Assembly: GCF_009497155.1 (NCBI RefSeq)
Contig: NZ_WINI01000006.1
Coordinates: forward strand, 62,001-126,000
DNA: 64,000 nt
Direction of reading: 5' to 3'
DNA from: Glaciimonas soli
Lineage (GTDB): Bacteria > Pseudomonadota > Gammaproteobacteria > Burkholderiales > Burkholderiaceae_D
In this document: piece after piece, positions 53,423 through 63,134 of the stretch
How positions within the stretch are numbered: position 1 is the first letter of the stretch
Layout: the number at the start of each line of letters is the position of its first letter
Notes under the pieces: generated by a model
What the model was told of the DNA's origin: nothing
The model's input: only the letters and a program-made list of their open reading frames with translations
The model's database searches: none
Translations under genes and position numbers: made by a program

Positions 53423-54351
53423 TAGACATTATCTCGCTTGAGACATTCATGAAGGCTACGCTCCCAACTATTAACGGGCGCGCTTAATAAGGCTTCTAAT
53501 TTCGCAGTATTTAGTTGTGAATTAGCAGGTCTAGGTGCTGGTACCGGGTAATCCGACGTGCCGATTGACAGAACAGTAGGGGCATTTTTTTTCAAATGTC
53601 CATCAGTTGCAGCTTCAATAAAAATCTGCCGGGCAAATCGGCACCAAGTTGTATATCCAGAATTGACCAGGTTATAAACACCAGCGATTGCCGATAAGCG
53701 AGAAGCTGCATCGTCGTGATTTGATGATGTGATTAACTGCTCTTTAATCAACTGTGCGGTCGTATCAGCAATCCAGCCCGACCATGTCGGCGAGCCCCAC
53801 TGATCATCAACTACTTTCAACTCATCGCGCTCATTTCCCAGTCTCAGCATAGTCAGCAAAAAATTCTTGCCATACGTGGAGTACACCCAGCTGGTACGCA
53901 AAATCAAATGCGCGCAACCACTGGCGATAATGGCTTGCTCTCCGGCTAATTTTGTTTTGCCATATACGTTGATTGGATTCGGAACATCATCTTCCGTGTA
54001 TGGTTCGAATGCCCCTTGTGAGTCTCGCTTGGTGCCATCAAACACATAATCCGTGCTGTAATGAATCATCGCCGCGCCAATTTTCCTGGCTTCTTCTGCC
54101 ATGACTCCTGGCGCAATACCGTTAACCAGCATTGCCAACTCAGGCTCGCTTTCAGCCTTGTCAACTGCTGTATATGCGGCTGGATTGATGATCAGATTCG
54201 GTTTAACTGTCCGAATCACATCGCGCACTTGATCCAAGTTGGACAAATCCATCTGACTACGGTCAACCGCAATAATTTCGCCGAGACCTTGTAAGCTGCG
54301 TTCAAGTTCATAACCAACCTGACCGGTCTTACCTGTTACCAGAATCCTCAT
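53422..54351 (-). CDS. rfbD: dTDP-4-dehydrorhamnose reductase
   Basis: The 309-aa SDR catalyses the last step to dTDP-L-rhamnose. Seen: ILVTGKTGQVGYELERSL (3-20), NPAAYTAVDKAESEPELA (about 56-73), STDYVFDG (about 102-109) and the catalytic YGKTKLAGEQAI (about 130-141). Overlaps rfbC by ATGA and wzx by one base, so four genes are translationally linked. The C-terminus has the RPANSQLNTAKLEALL family end. Confidence 0.97.
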   Translation of the reverse strand: MRILVTGKTGQVGYELERSLQGLGEIIAVDRSQMDLSNLDQVRDVIRTVKPNLIINPAAYTAVDKAESEPELAMLVNGIAPGVMAEEARKIGAAMIHYSTDYVFDGTKRDSQGAFEPYTEDDVPNPINVYGKTKLAGEQAIIASGCAHLILRTSWVYSTYGKNFLLTMLRLGNERDELKVVDDQWGSPTWSGWIADTTAQLIKEQLITSSNHDDAASRLSAIAGVYNLVNSGYTTWCRFARQIFIEAATDGHLKKNAPTVLSIGTSDYPVPAPRPANSQLNTAKLEALLSAPVNSWERSLHECLKRDNV

Positions 54352-54893
54352 GCAAAAACCTCGGCATCGGCCAATAATTTACCGATTTGATCTTTACCAG
54401 AAAGTAATGGCTCGCCGGTTATCGGCCATTGAATACCGACGGCGGGATCATTCCATAAAATCGAGCGCTCGAATTCCGGTGCCCAATAGTCTGTCGTTTT
54501 ATATAAAAACTCTGCATTATCGCTAGTAACCACAAAGCCATGCGCGAAGCCTGGCGGTACCCATAATTGGCGCTTATTCTCAGCCGACAACACGACACCG
54601 ACCCAATGACCAAAAGTTGGCGAGCTTTTACGAATATCCACCGCAACATCAAATACCTCACCCGCGACCACACGCACTAACTTACCTTGTGGTTGCTGAA
54701 TTTGATAATGCAAACCACGCAAAACATTTTTTGCTGATTTGGAGTGGTTATCCTGAACAAAATTTGCAGTAACGCCCGTCAATTCGAGGAAGCGACGTTC
54801 GTTGAAACTCTCGTAAAAAAAACCTCTGTCATCACCAAATACTTTTGGCTCAATGATGACAACATCTGGTATTGCTGTAGTTTGAATTTGCAT
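54348..54893 (-). CDS. rfbC: dTDP-4-dehydrorhamnose 3,5-epimerase
   Basis: The 181-aa cupin-fold epimerase is the third step of dTDP-L-rhamnose synthesis. Seen: DVVIIEPKVFGDDRGFFYESF (in parts, 10-30), FVQDNHSKSAKNVLRGLHYQ (in parts, with the catalytic His in LRGLHYQ), VAVDIRKSSPTFGHWVG and WVPPGFAHGFVV (about 111-122). Length fits the family. The rfbA gene ends 2 bases upstream of its ATG. Confidence 0.97.
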   Translation of the reverse strand: MQIQTTAIPDVVIIEPKVFGDDRGFFYESFNERRFLELTGVTANFVQDNHSKSAKNVLRGLHYQIQQPQGKLVRVVAGEVFDVAVDIRKSSPTFGHWVGVVLSAENKRQLWVPPGFAHGFVVTSDNAEFLYKTTDYWAPEFERSILWNDPAVGIQWPITGEPLLSGKDQIGKLLADAEVFA

Positions 54894-54895
54894 AA

Positions 54896-55789
54896 TTAAT
54901 AAACCTTTTCGGTCAGTAAGCGCAGTAGGTATTGCCCATATCCGTTTTTCTTTAACGGCTGTGCCAAGGCTTCAAGCTGAGCTGCTGTGATATAGCCCCG
55001 ACGGAAGGCGATTTCTTCTGGACATGCTACTTTCAATCCCTGGCGATTCTCTATGGTTGCGATAAATTGGCCTGCTTCCAATAGCGACTCATGTGTGCCG
55101 GTATCTAGCCATGCCATCCCACGGCCCATTAATTCAACGTTGAGTCGATTATTTGCCAGGTAAGCGCGATTGACATCAGTGATTTCTAACTCGCCGCGTG
55201 GAGATGGTTTGATGCTGGCGGCAATATCACAAACCTGTTGATCATAGAAATACAAACCTGTGACGGCATAATTTGATTTTGGTTGTAGCGGTTTTTCTTC
55301 TATGCTGACAGCGCGGCGGTTGTTATCGAATTCGACCACGCCGTAACGCTCCGGGTCATGTACATGATAGGCAAACACGGTTGAGCCCTCAGTACGCGCA
55401 GACGCGGCACGGAGTTGGCTCTCAAAATCGTGGCCGTAGTAGATATTGTCACCAAGGATCAATGCTGACGGTGCATCACCGACAAATTCACGGCCGATAA
55501 TAAATGCCTGTGCCAATCCGTCGGGTGTTGGTTGCACCGCATATGTTAGTTGAATACCCCATTGACTACCGTCACCTAACAACTCTTTGAAGCGCGGCGT
55601 ATCCTGCGGCGTCGAAATGATCAAAATTTCGCGGATGCCCGCCAACATCAAGGTCGTCAGCGGGTAATAAATCATTGGCTTATCGTAGACTGGCAGTAAC
55701 TGCTTGGATACTGCCATCGTGACCGGATATAAGCGCGTTCCGGAGCCGCCGGCGAGAATAATACCTTTACGATTTTGTACAGTGGTCAT
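54896..55789 (-). CDS. rfbA: Glucose-1-phosphate thymidylyltransferase
   Basis: RfbA makes dTDP-glucose from dTTP and Glc-1-P. The start at 55789 ([18 protein letters not shown]) gives 297 aa, the usual length, and overlaps rfbB by ATGA; a longer frame would add 17 non-conserved residues. Motifs: [15 protein letters not shown] (10-24), [19 protein letters not shown] (in parts), [10 protein letters not shown] (about 108-117) and [16 protein letters not shown]. The Glc-1-P substrate may come from the phosphohexomutase in the same LPS run. Confidence 0.97.
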   Translation of the reverse strand: MTTVQNRKGIILAGGSGTRLYPVTMAVSKQLLPVYDKPMIYYPLTTLMLAGIREILIISTPQDTPRFKELLGDGSQWGIQLTYAVQPTPDGLAQAFIIGREFVGDAPSALILGDNIYYGHDFESQLRAASARTEGSTVFAYHVHDPERYGVVEFDNNRRAVSIEEKPLQPKSNYAVTGLYFYDQQVCDIAASIKPSPRGELEITDVNRAYLANNRLNVELMGRGMAWLDTGTHESLLEAGQFIATIENRQGLKVACPEEIAFRRGYITAAQLEALAQPLKKNGYGQYLLRLLTEKVY

Positions 55790-56868
55790 TTTGCAACTCC
55801 CGCTGTCGTTTGACGCTCCTGATAATTTTTTGCTACCCATTTCAAATAGTCGCCAGATTGCACATCACTGACCCAGTCCTGATGATCCAAATACCACTGT
55901 ACCGTTTTGCGGATGCCAGTCTCGAAAGTTTCTGCTGGTTTCCAGCCTAATTCGCGCTCAATCTTGCGTGCATCAATCGCATAGCGCCTGTCGTGGCCTG
56001 GGCGATCTGTAACGTAAGTGATCTGATCGCGATAACTACCTGCTGCTTTAGGATCAAGCTTGTCCAAAATGTCGCACAGTACATGCACCACGTCGAGATT
56101 AGCTTTTTCATTCCAGCCACCGACGTTGTAAACTTCTCCCGGTTGACCGGCTTCCAGCACACGGCGAATAGCCGCACAGTGATCACTCACATAAAGCCAG
56201 TCGCGCACTTGTTGACCGTCCCCATAAATCGGTAATGGCTTGCCTGCGCGGGCGTTAGTGATAATCAGCGGAATTAACTTTTCTGGGAAATGATACGGAC
56301 CATAATTGTTAGAGCAATTGGTGGTTAATGTCGGTAAGCCGTAAGTGTGATGATACGAGCGTACTAAATGATCCGAGGCAGCTTTAGATGCCGAATAAGG
56401 GCTGTTAGGTGCATATTGCGTGGTTTCAGTAAATGGCGCATCGTTTGCGCCTAGCGTGCCGTACACTTCATCAGTAGAAACGTGCAGAAAACGAAATGCC
56501 GCTTGTTCCGCCGCGGGTAAAGCGGTCCAATGCGCACGCACAGCCTCAAGCAGGCCGAAGGTACCATTAACGTTAGTTTCAATAAATGCGGCTGGACCGT
56601 GAATCGAGCGGTCAACATGACTTTCCGCTGCAAAATGCACGATGGCGCGCGGTTTATGTTCTGCGAGCAATGCCGCAACATGTTCGGTGTCACCAATATC
56701 GCCCTGTACGAAAATATGGCGCGGGTCTTGGTTAATAGTTGCCAGATTATTCATGTTTCCCGCGTAGGTTAACTTATCGAAATTAACCACTGGCTCGTCG
56801 TTTTGTGCCAGCCAGTCAAGTACAAAATTCGAACCTATAAAACCTGCACCGCCAGTAACAAAAATCAT
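55786..56868 (-). CDS. rfbB: dTDP-glucose 4,6-dehydratase
   Basis: The 360-aa NAD-dependent extended SDR is the second step to dTDP-L-rhamnose and the first gene of the long minus-strand LPS run. Seen: [19 protein letters not shown] (2-20), [12 protein letters not shown] (about 78-89), the TDEVYG active-site motif and [20 protein letters not shown] (about 158-177). The upstream 480 bases must hold the promoter for the cluster. Family length and motifs are complete. Confidence 0.97.
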   Translation of the reverse strand: MIFVTGGAGFIGSNFVLDWLAQNDEPVVNFDKLTYAGNMNNLATINQDPRHIFVQGDIGDTEHVAALLAEHKPRAIVHFAAESHVDRSIHGPAAFIETNVNGTFGLLEAVRAHWTALPAAEQAAFRFLHVSTDEVYGTLGANDAPFTETTQYAPNSPYSASKAASDHLVRSYHHTYGLPTLTTNCSNNYGPYHFPEKLIPLIITNARAGKPLPIYGDGQQVRDWLYVSDHCAAIRRVLEAGQPGEVYNVGGWNEKANLDVVHVLCDILDKLDPKAAGSYRDQITYVTDRPGHDRRYAIDARKIERELGWKPAETFETGIRKTVQWYLDHQDWVSDVQSGDYLKWVAKNYQERQTTAGVAK

Positions 56869-57384
56869 TTTATTATCCTAATACGATTGCGTAGAAAGCA
56901 GCCCTTTTGAACATACAGAAAGGGCGCAATAAAGCGCATATAGTGAATACATGTTAGCAAGCCGGGATTATCCACCATTGCAGATAAAAAAGAGTTATTA
57001 AATAGGCACTAATCGAAACATTGACACATCCCGTTACAAACAAATCGCCAATAAATACCTAATTTACAAATACTTGTATGTAAATTCCAACTCCTTAACA
57101 GGTGCCCGCGACTCGTGGCACCTGAGCCCGGCGCACAGGAATAAATTATGTGAAACGACGCATAATTTAGAACCGGAGAAAATATAAATTTTATTCGAAT
57201 GTTTTGGAAATAATTTATCCTCTTCTATCTCACAGATTTAAGCGCGTACCCGCGGAAAACGCTATCTTCATGCCGAAATATTCACGTAACAACAATCCAG
57301 ATAGGTAAGGCGCAAGTCGCCAGCCGGGATAAAATCGATGCATTCGATAATATGCTGATGAAGCGCATCAATAACTCCGACCCT
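56869..57384. other. Divergent regulatory region of the O-antigen cluster and apaH
   Basis: About 500 bases without a gene. It holds several inverted repeats: AATTTACA/TGTAAATT (57061-57086), AGGTGCC/GGCACCT (57100-57123) and TAAATTATG/CATAATTTA (57142-57169). No JUMPstart/ops-like element was found on the strand leading into rfbB. Which repeat belongs to a promoter, operator or terminator is not decided. Confidence 0.5.
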
Positions 57385-58221
57385 ATGACCTCCACGCCCT
57401 CCAATCTTTATGCCATCGGTGACTTACAAGGTTGCCATAGCAGCCTCGTCGCATTATTAGAACGTATAGAGAGCATTACGCCGAATGCCCAATTGATTTT
57501 TGTGGGGGATCTGGTCAATCGAGGCCCCTCGTCGCTGGCAACGTTAAGATTGATTCGCTCTCTCGGCGCTAGAGCGCAGGCAATATTGGGCAATCACGAC
57601 TTGCACTTGCTGGCAGCCGCTCATGGCATACGCAAACTGCATCGCAGCGATACATTGGATCCGATACTCAATGCTCCCGACCGCGATGAATTGCTGGAAT
57701 GGCTGCGGTATCAGCCATTGGCGCTACTGCAAGATCAACATTTGTTTGTACACGCAGGTGTGTTGCCGCAATGGTCTGGCAGCAAAACTTTCGCATTGGC
57801 GCAAGAAGTTGAAGCCAAGCTGCGAAGCACAGACTGGTTAGATTTTTTGGGGGAAATGTACGGAAATCAGCCCGCGATGTGGAATGATGCGCTAACGGGC
57901 AATGCGCGTTTGCGCTGCATCGTCAATGCATTGACCCGCATACGGTTTTGCACTGAAGCTGGCGAAATGGAATTCGCTGCCAAAGAAAGTGCCGGCTCCG
58001 CTTTACCCGGCTATTTGCCATGGTTCGATGCGCCACAGCGACAAAGTAACGATGTCACTGTGGTGTTCGGTCACTGGTCAACCCTCGGCCTGACTTTACG
58101 TCCCAATCTGATCGGTTTGGATACCGGCTGCGTGTGGGGTGGAAAATTAACCGCAATACGCTTAGCTGATCGCGCCGTGCTTCAGGTCGATTGCCCTCAA
58201 GCGCAAAAGCCGGGTAAATAA
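57385..58221 (+). CDS. apaH: Bis(5'-nucleosyl)-tetraphosphatase, symmetrical
   Basis: ApaH splits diadenosine tetraphosphate into two ADP and removes Np4-type caps from RNA. With start at 57385 ([17 protein letters not shown]) the protein has 278 aa, the usual length; upstream starts at 57352 and 57358 are possible, and none has a clear ribosome-binding site. Metallophosphatase motifs: [24 protein letters not shown] and [12 protein letters not shown], then [10 protein letters not shown] and FGHWSTLG. Single gene, converging on plsC with a 1-base gap and no visible terminator. Confidence 0.95.
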   Translation: MTSTPSNLYAIGDLQGCHSSLVALLERIESITPNAQLIFVGDLVNRGPSSLATLRLIRSLGARAQAILGNHDLHLLAAAHGIRKLHRSDTLDPILNAPDRDELLEWLRYQPLALLQDQHLFVHAGVLPQWSGSKTFALAQEVEAKLRSTDWLDFLGEMYGNQPAMWNDALTGNARLRCIVNALTRIRFCTEAGEMEFAAKESAGSALPGYLPWFDAPQRQSNDVTVVFGHWSTLGLTLRPNLIGLDTGCVWGGKLTAIRLADRAVLQVDCPQAQKPGK

Positions 58222-58222
58222 T

Positions 58223-58984
58223 TTACAGTGCTTCTTTCGTTTGTCCAAGCGCCGCAGCAATCGACGCATGGGCCATCGTCGCCAGTTCTCGTCTATGCTT
58301 AGACGTGCTTGTCAGCGGTGTTAATTGAATCAACTCGGCCTGCATCGCTGGTGCTTTCAATATCGTGACCATACTTTGCGCGAACGTCATATCACCAATA
58401 AAATCTGCGGCGGGATGCAAGCTGCCATCGGCATTCAGATAACGTACAGCATATGGTTGAATCTGCGCCTGCGCATCAATTGCCGCCTCGAATAAATTCG
58501 CATGGAAAGGCAATACACCGCCTTGCGCGGCAGTCGTCCCTTCAGGAAAAAAAGCCACTCGCTCTCCTGCCTGAATGCTGTGCACCAATCCCTGAAATAT
58601 CCGCCGCACATCGCTTTGCTTGCCACGCGCAATAAAAATTGTCCCGGATTTATCGCACAACCATCCAATTAATGGCCAGCTACGAATATCCGATTTGGCG
58701 ACAAAACGACACGATTGCACTGAGTTGATCACAAATATATCCAGCCATGACACATGATTGGCAACGATCAAAGCATGTGATGCCGCCGCCAACTGAGCAG
58801 GATTATGGAGCTGCACGCTGACTCTGCAAATGTCCAATAATTTGATCGACCAACGACGAATAAGCCGCCCTCGCCCTGCTGTACCGATGAAAGGAAAAAT
58901 GAAAGCACAGGTCGATAAACCAGCGATCAAATGCAATATCACGCGCAGCAAACGACAGAACAAAACAAAACGCATACTCTTCAT
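58223..58984 (-). CDS. 1-acyl-sn-glycerol-3-phosphate acyltransferase-like (PlsC family)
   Basis: The 253-aa protein has an N-terminal membrane segment (about residues 5-30) and the four acyltransferase motifs: NHVSWLDIF (HX4D, about 72-80), GTIFIARGKQ (about 110-119), FFPEGTTAAQGG (about 141-152) and a later proline-rich strand. PlsC-family enzymes make phosphatidic acid or acylate related lipids. It is the last gene of the pyrR-pyrB-pyrC' run, 2 bases after pyrC', a linkage common in betaproteobacteria without known reason. Confidence 0.9.
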   Translation of the reverse strand: MKSMRFVLFCRLLRVILHLIAGLSTCAFIFPFIGTAGRGRLIRRWSIKLLDICRVSVQLHNPAQLAAASHALIVANHVSWLDIFVINSVQSCRFVAKSDIRSWPLIGWLCDKSGTIFIARGKQSDVRRIFQGLVHSIQAGERVAFFPEGTTAAQGGVLPFHANLFEAAIDAQAQIQPYAVRYLNADGSLHPAADFIGDMTFAQSMVTILKAPAMQAELIQLTPLTSTSKHRRELATMAHASIAAALGQTKEAL

Positions 58985-58986
58985 GC

Positions 58987-60282
58987 TTATTGAGCGCTAC
59001 GCACGTACGCAATATGGCCGGCAACGATAGTGGCCTGTACCTGGCCAGTCAATTCGTAACCAAGAAACGGCGTGTGTTTACCTTGACTTGCCAAAACCTT
59101 GGCATCGACCTTCCAGCGCACCGCAGGATCAAAGACGCAAACATCGGCTACACTGCCAATCGCCAGCTGCCCTGCGGACAAACCTGCAACTTGCGCTGCA
59201 TCAGTGGTCACTTTTGCCAAAGCACGACTCAGCGCATGCTTGCTGTTGTCAACGTTTTCATCGGCCCATTTCAGCGCCAATGACAATAGCAATTCCAATC
59301 CGGTTGCTCCAGGTGTTGCTTCACCAAACGGCAACAGCTTTTCATCATCATCGACTGGTGTATGGTCCGAACAAATCGCATCTATCGTCCCATCCAATAA
59401 GCCTTGACGGATCGCATCACGATCCCGTTGCGCACGGAACGGTGGCGTCATGCGCGCATTGGAATCGAAGAAGCCAATATCGACTTCCGTCATATGAATA
59501 TGATGTGCGCCGACATCGCAGGTAATCGGCAAGCCTTCTTTTTTAGCAGCACGAATAAGTTCAATTCCCGCTGCGGATGAAATGCGGCAAATATGCACGC
59601 GTGCGCCAGTAGAACGCACCAATTCAAAAATGGTGTAGAGACGTATGGTTTCGGCCATCACTGGCACCCCAGACAATCCTAAGCGCGACGCCACCGCACC
59701 ACTGTTGGCAATCCCGCCATCTGCCAAATACGGATCTTGTGGTCGTAACCACACGGCGTAATTAAACGTCTGTGCATACTGCATCGCACGCAGCAAAACC
59801 CGTATATCCAAAATCGGTTCTTCTGCCTGAGAAAAAGCGATGCAACCAGCTTCCGTCAGCTCGGCCATTTCTGTCAGCGCTTCTCCCTTCAAGCCCACAG
59901 TCAACGCCCCCAATGGATAGACATGCGCCTGGTTTAAAGACTTGGCCCTATGCTTCAGCATTTCCACCAAACCCGGCTCGTCCAACACCGGATCGGTATC
60001 CGGTGGGCATACCAAACTGGTGACGCCACCTTGCATCGCGGCTTGCATTTCAGATTCCAGCGTAGCCTTATGTTCATACCCTGGCTCTCGCAAACGCGCA
60101 CTTAAATCAACCAAGCCTGGCGCGACGATCAAACCATTCGCATCGAAAACTTTATCCGCTTCAAAATCTTCGGGCGCTTGTCCAATGCCGACTACTTTTC
60201 CAGACGAAATAAAGAGATCTTGTTGTGCGTCGATACCGTTTGCGGGATCAATCAAATGACCATTTTTAATATGCAATTTCAT
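58987..60282 (-). CDS. pyrC': Dihydroorotase-like protein, predicted inactive (PyrC')
   Basis: The 431-aa amidohydrolase-fold protein has dihydroorotase relationship throughout (for example GATGLELLLSLALKW and the C-terminal SVADVCVFDP). Yet the metal-binding HxH that should precede LREPG is missing: the sequence reads VDLSARLREPGYEH (about 58-71). Other ligand positions also appear changed (WLRPQD, HICRISSAAG), though the SDHTP Asp is kept. This matches the non-catalytic PyrC' subunit of Pseudomonas-type aspartate carbamoyltransferase, needed for PyrB assembly. It follows pyrB by 1 base. A functional dihydroorotase should lie elsewhere. Confidence 0.92.
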   Translation of the reverse strand: MKLHIKNGHLIDPANGIDAQQDLFISSGKVVGIGQAPEDFEADKVFDANGLIVAPGLVDLSARLREPGYEHKATLESEMQAAMQGGVTSLVCPPDTDPVLDEPGLVEMLKHRAKSLNQAHVYPLGALTVGLKGEALTEMAELTEAGCIAFSQAEEPILDIRVLLRAMQYAQTFNYAVWLRPQDPYLADGGIANSGAVASRLGLSGVPVMAETIRLYTIFELVRSTGARVHICRISSAAGIELIRAAKKEGLPITCDVGAHHIHMTEVDIGFFDSNARMTPPFRAQRDRDAIRQGLLDGTIDAICSDHTPVDDDEKLLPFGEATPGATGLELLLSLALKWADENVDNSKHALSRALAKVTTDAAQVAGLSAGQLAIGSVADVCVFDPAVRWKVDAKVLASQGKHTPFLGYELTGQVQATIVAGHIAYVRSAQ

Positions 60283-60283
60283 C

Positions 60284-61243
60284 TTAATTCCCCGCCAAAA
60301 TACTCATTACCGCCATCCTCACCGCAATCCCGAATGTCACTTGCGGTAAAATCACCGCCTGTCCACCATCAGCAACAGCAGAATCAATTTCGACACCACG
60401 ATTCATTGGCCCCGGATGCATCACAATCGCATCAGGTTTTGCCAACGCCAAACGTTCTTGAGTCAGGCCATAATTCTTGAAGAATTCTTGTGACGATGGC
60501 AGCAACGCGCCCGTCATCCTTTCATTTTGCAGACGCAGCATGATGATGACATCGACACCTTTCAAGCCTTCATTCATATCGGTAAACACACGCACACCCA
60601 TTTGCTCCAAACCACTCGGCAGCAAAGTGCGCGGGCCGATCACGCGCACTTCCGGCACGCCCAAAGTGGTCAGAGCATGAATGTCAGAACGCGCTACACG
60701 ACTGTGCAATATATCGCCAACGATCGCCACTGTCAGATTGGTGAAGTCTTTTTTATAGTGACGGATGGTGTACATGTCCAGCAAGCCTTGCGTCGGATGC
60801 GCATGACGCCCGTCGCCGGCGTTGACCACATGGACATGTCCTTGCTTGGTATCGATCAAATGTTTGGCAATCAGATACGGTGCACCAGATTGCGAGTGGC
60901 GGACCACGAACATATCTGCATGCATCGCCGACAAATTGTCGATCGTATCCAATAATGACTCGCCCTTGCTGGCAGAGGATGCGGAGATATTCAGATTAAT
61001 CACATCGGCCGATAAACGCTTGGCAGCAATTTCAAACGTGGTGCGGGTGCGGGTCGAGTTTTCAAAAAATAAATTGAAGACGCTTTTTCCACGCATCAAC
61101 GGCACTTTTTTTACATCTCTGTCACTGATGCCTACAAACGATGATGCGGTATCAAGAATGTTTGTGATCACAGCCGGCGGCAATCCTTCGATCGTCAACA
61201 GATGTTGCAATTCGCCGTTTTTATTTAGTTGAGGATTAAGCAT
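60284..61243 (-). CDS. pyrB: Aspartate carbamoyltransferase catalytic chain
   Basis: PyrB joins carbamoyl phosphate and aspartate, the committed pyrimidine step. The 319-aa protein has [19 protein letters not shown] (about 59-77, carbamoyl phosphate loop STRTR), the mobile loop [15 protein letters not shown] (about 86-100), the [12 protein letters not shown] motif (about 147-158) and [13 protein letters not shown] (about 274-286), all catalytic elements intact. With pyrC' it should form the class A dodecamer. pyrR lies 3 bases upstream. Confidence 0.97.
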   Translation of the reverse strand: MLNPQLNKNGELQHLLTIEGLPPAVITNILDTASSFVGISDRDVKKVPLMRGKSVFNLFFENSTRTRTTFEIAAKRLSADVINLNISASSASKGESLLDTIDNLSAMHADMFVVRHSQSGAPYLIAKHLIDTKQGHVHVVNAGDGRHAHPTQGLLDMYTIRHYKKDFTNLTVAIVGDILHSRVARSDIHALTTLGVPEVRVIGPRTLLPSGLEQMGVRVFTDMNEGLKGVDVIIMLRLQNERMTGALLPSSQEFFKNYGLTQERLALAKPDAIVMHPGPMNRGVEIDSAVADGGQAVILPQVTFGIAVRMAVMSILAGN

Positions 61244-61246
61244 GGA

Positions 61247-61768
61247 TTATTTATGGTCGTCAGTATGCAAAGTCAATGAAAGTGTGCCGTCATCAGCACG
61301 ATGAAGTTCCAGCGATTCGCCAGTTTTAAGAGTTACTGTATCGGCGAAAAAATCAGCCGCAATCGGCAATTCCCTACCACCACGATCAACCAAGGCAGCC
61401 AACATGATTTTGTGCGGGCGGCCATAATCAAACAGTTCATTAATCGCCGCACGTGTAGTACGCCCGGTATAAAGCACATCATCGACCAGCAAAATCGTCG
61501 CGCCATCCACATCGAAAGAAATCTGCGTTGGCTTGATGTCCGTACGCAATCCCTTTTGAGCAAAATCATCGCGATAAAAAGAGACGTCGATAAAGCCCAG
61601 ACGGCCACTATTTTCCAACTTCAGTGCTTTCATCAGACGTTCGGCAAGCCAGGCACCGCCGGAATAAATTCCGACAATGGCAACGTTATCCGCATGCGTC
61701 AGGCCAGCTTTGACTTGCGCTTCCAACACTTGATACAGTGCTTCGGCATCGAGTTTTTTATTTGTCAT
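61247..61768 (-). CDS. pyrR: Pyrimidine operon regulator PyrR / uracil phosphoribosyltransferase
   Basis: The 173-aa PRTase-fold protein. The PRPP-binding motif ILLVDDVLYTGRTTRAAI (about 91-108) and the IVGIYSGGAWLAERL loop (about 29-43) are seen. In Bacillus PyrR binds mRNA to attenuate pyr genes; in proteobacteria a regulatory role is less certain and it may work as an UPRTase. It heads the pyrR-pyrB-pyrC'-plsC group, with spacings of 1-3 bases. No clear attenuator was recognised between it and ruvX. Confidence 0.92.
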   Translation of the reverse strand: MTNKKLDAEALYQVLEAQVKAGLTHADNVAIVGIYSGGAWLAERLMKALKLENSGRLGFIDVSFYRDDFAQKGLRTDIKPTQISFDVDGATILLVDDVLYTGRTTRAAINELFDYGRPHKIMLAALVDRGGRELPIAADFFADTVTLKTGESLELHRADDGTLSLTLHTDDHK

Positions 61769-61827
61769 GTTCTATATTTCTTAAAGTAAGTAAGCCGGCA
61801 TAAATATTTATGCTCGCTTGCTTAGGT

Positions 61828-62217
61828 CTACAGATCATTAAAGTATTGCTGCAAGATGATGGCCGCAGCCTGATCATCAATCATTTCACCGCGCTGATGT
61901 GTAATCACCGCTGAAGAGTAACGCTCATCCACCAATACCGTGTCGACTCCGTAACGTCCTTGCAATTGATTCGCAAAACGGCGGCAACGTACACTCATTT
62001 CGTGATCCGCTCCATCGGGATGCAAGGGCAAACCAACGATACAGCGTGCCGGTTGCCACTCCTTGATCAGCAGCGCAATTTCTGCAAACTTCGCATCGTT
62101 ACTCACGGCGCTGATAATCGTTAAAGGCTGCGCTTGCCTGAGCAAGGTATTTCCGACGGCAACGCCAACGCGTTTCAGCCCAAAATCGAAGCCTAGTATG
62201 GTTTCCATTGCATTCAA
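61828..62217 (-). CDS. ruvX: RuvX/YqgF family Holliday-junction resolvase-like nuclease
   Basis: The 129-aa RNase H-fold protein has ILGFDFGLKRVGVAVG near the N-terminus (first catalytic Asp), the CIVGLPLHPDG strand (about 59-69) and the VDERYSSAVI motif with Asp and Glu. YqgF in E. coli is needed for 16S rRNA 5'-end maturation; resolvase activity is shown for some homologues. Start could be 62217 or 62208 (METILGFD). It lies between yqgE and pyrR, an order widely kept. Confidence 0.92.
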   Translation of the reverse strand: MNAMETILGFDFGLKRVGVAVGNTLLRQAQPLTIISAVSNDAKFAEIALLIKEWQPARCIVGLPLHPDGADHEMSVRCRRFANQLQGRYGVDTVLVDERYSSAVITHQRGEMIDDQAAAIILQQYFNDL

Positions 62218-62235
62218 ATCACAAACTCCCTGGGC

Positions 62236-62967
62236 TTACGCACGTCCAGATCCTGCCGATAACAGATACGGATCGATCCCCAACAATTTTATTGCGGCCG
62301 CAAATCGCTCCGCAATCGGCATTCCGAAAATGATCTCCGGATCGGCCGCAACAGTTAACCAATCATTACGTGCAATTTCATTTTCCAGTTGTCCCGGTGT
62401 CCAGCTCGAACAGCCTATGCTGACCAACATCCGCTCCGGGCCAATTGCATGTGCAACCTCTTCCAACACATCTTTGGAAAAAGTAATTGCGACTTGATCG
62501 CTCACTTTTACGGTGGAAGAGTAGGCAGTAGGTGGTGAATGCAAAACAAACCCGCGCTCGGCTTGTACCGGCCCACCAAACATGACCGGACGCTTGGTCA
62601 GAGGCAGTGTAATTTTGTCACCCTTATCGGCGCTGGCATTTGCACTCGTCATGCGTTCCATTAACGGCGATATCTGTGGCGACACAACGTCATCCGAAAT
62701 CAGTTTCAGATCTATCCGCTCCAACAAGATGTCCATCGTCATATCGGTGGCTTTATTGATCACCACCCCCATAGCACCATCGGCATTATGCTCACAAAGA
62801 AACACGACCGACCCGCCAAATATGGGGTCTTGCATTGCTGGCATCGCTATCAGGAAGTGATTGCTCAAATCCATCTGCAAAGGTTCGGAAAATTTAAGGG
62901 CTGCCGTCTCGGAATCGGACGGGGATACGGGAGAGGAAACGCTCTTTTTTGTCTGTTGCTTAGTCAT
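62236..62967 (-). CDS. YqgE/AlgH family protein
   Basis: The 243-aa protein matches the YqgE/AlgH family: MDLSNHFLIAMPAMQDPIFGGSVVFLCEHN (in parts, from residue 32) and GAMGVVINK, then MFGGPVQAERGFVLH (about 128-142) and a conserved CSSWTPGQLENEI (about 193-205). AlgH was once thought to control alginate genes, but its biochemical role is unknown. The first ~30 residues are a Ser/Lys-rich extension not usual for the family, so translation may start later, at Met32. Precedes ruvX by 18 bases. Confidence 0.92.
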   Translation of the reverse strand: MTKQQTKKSVSSPVSPSDSETAALKFSEPLQMDLSNHFLIAMPAMQDPIFGGSVVFLCEHNADGAMGVVINKATDMTMDILLERIDLKLISDDVVSPQISPLMERMTSANASADKGDKITLPLTKRPVMFGGPVQAERGFVLHSPPTAYSSTVKVSDQVAITFSKDVLEEVAHAIGPERMLVSIGCSSWTPGQLENEIARNDWLTVAADPEIIFGMPIAERFAAAIKLLGIDPYLLSAGSGRA

Positions 62968-63134
62968 CCCGCCATTTTATCAGTTTTGAAATTAAGGCTG
63001 ACGCAAAACAGGACTGACGATTGCATTTTGTATTCATATTAAAAATGCAAGCAGAAGAGCAATGAATGACAACTGAAATGACAGCATTAGCGCGCACGCC
63101 ATGACAATTCAATTTGGCGCGTATTCTCGTTACA

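Noticed and set aside
29715-56868. Possibility that the glycosylation and O-antigen regions are a prophage or integrative element
   Set aside because: No integrase, transposase, tRNA attachment site or phage structural genes were seen; the contents are all envelope biosynthesis.
58987-60282. Annotation as an active dihydroorotase
   Set aside because: The metal-binding HxH and other ligand positions are missing, so only the non-catalytic PyrC' role is supported.
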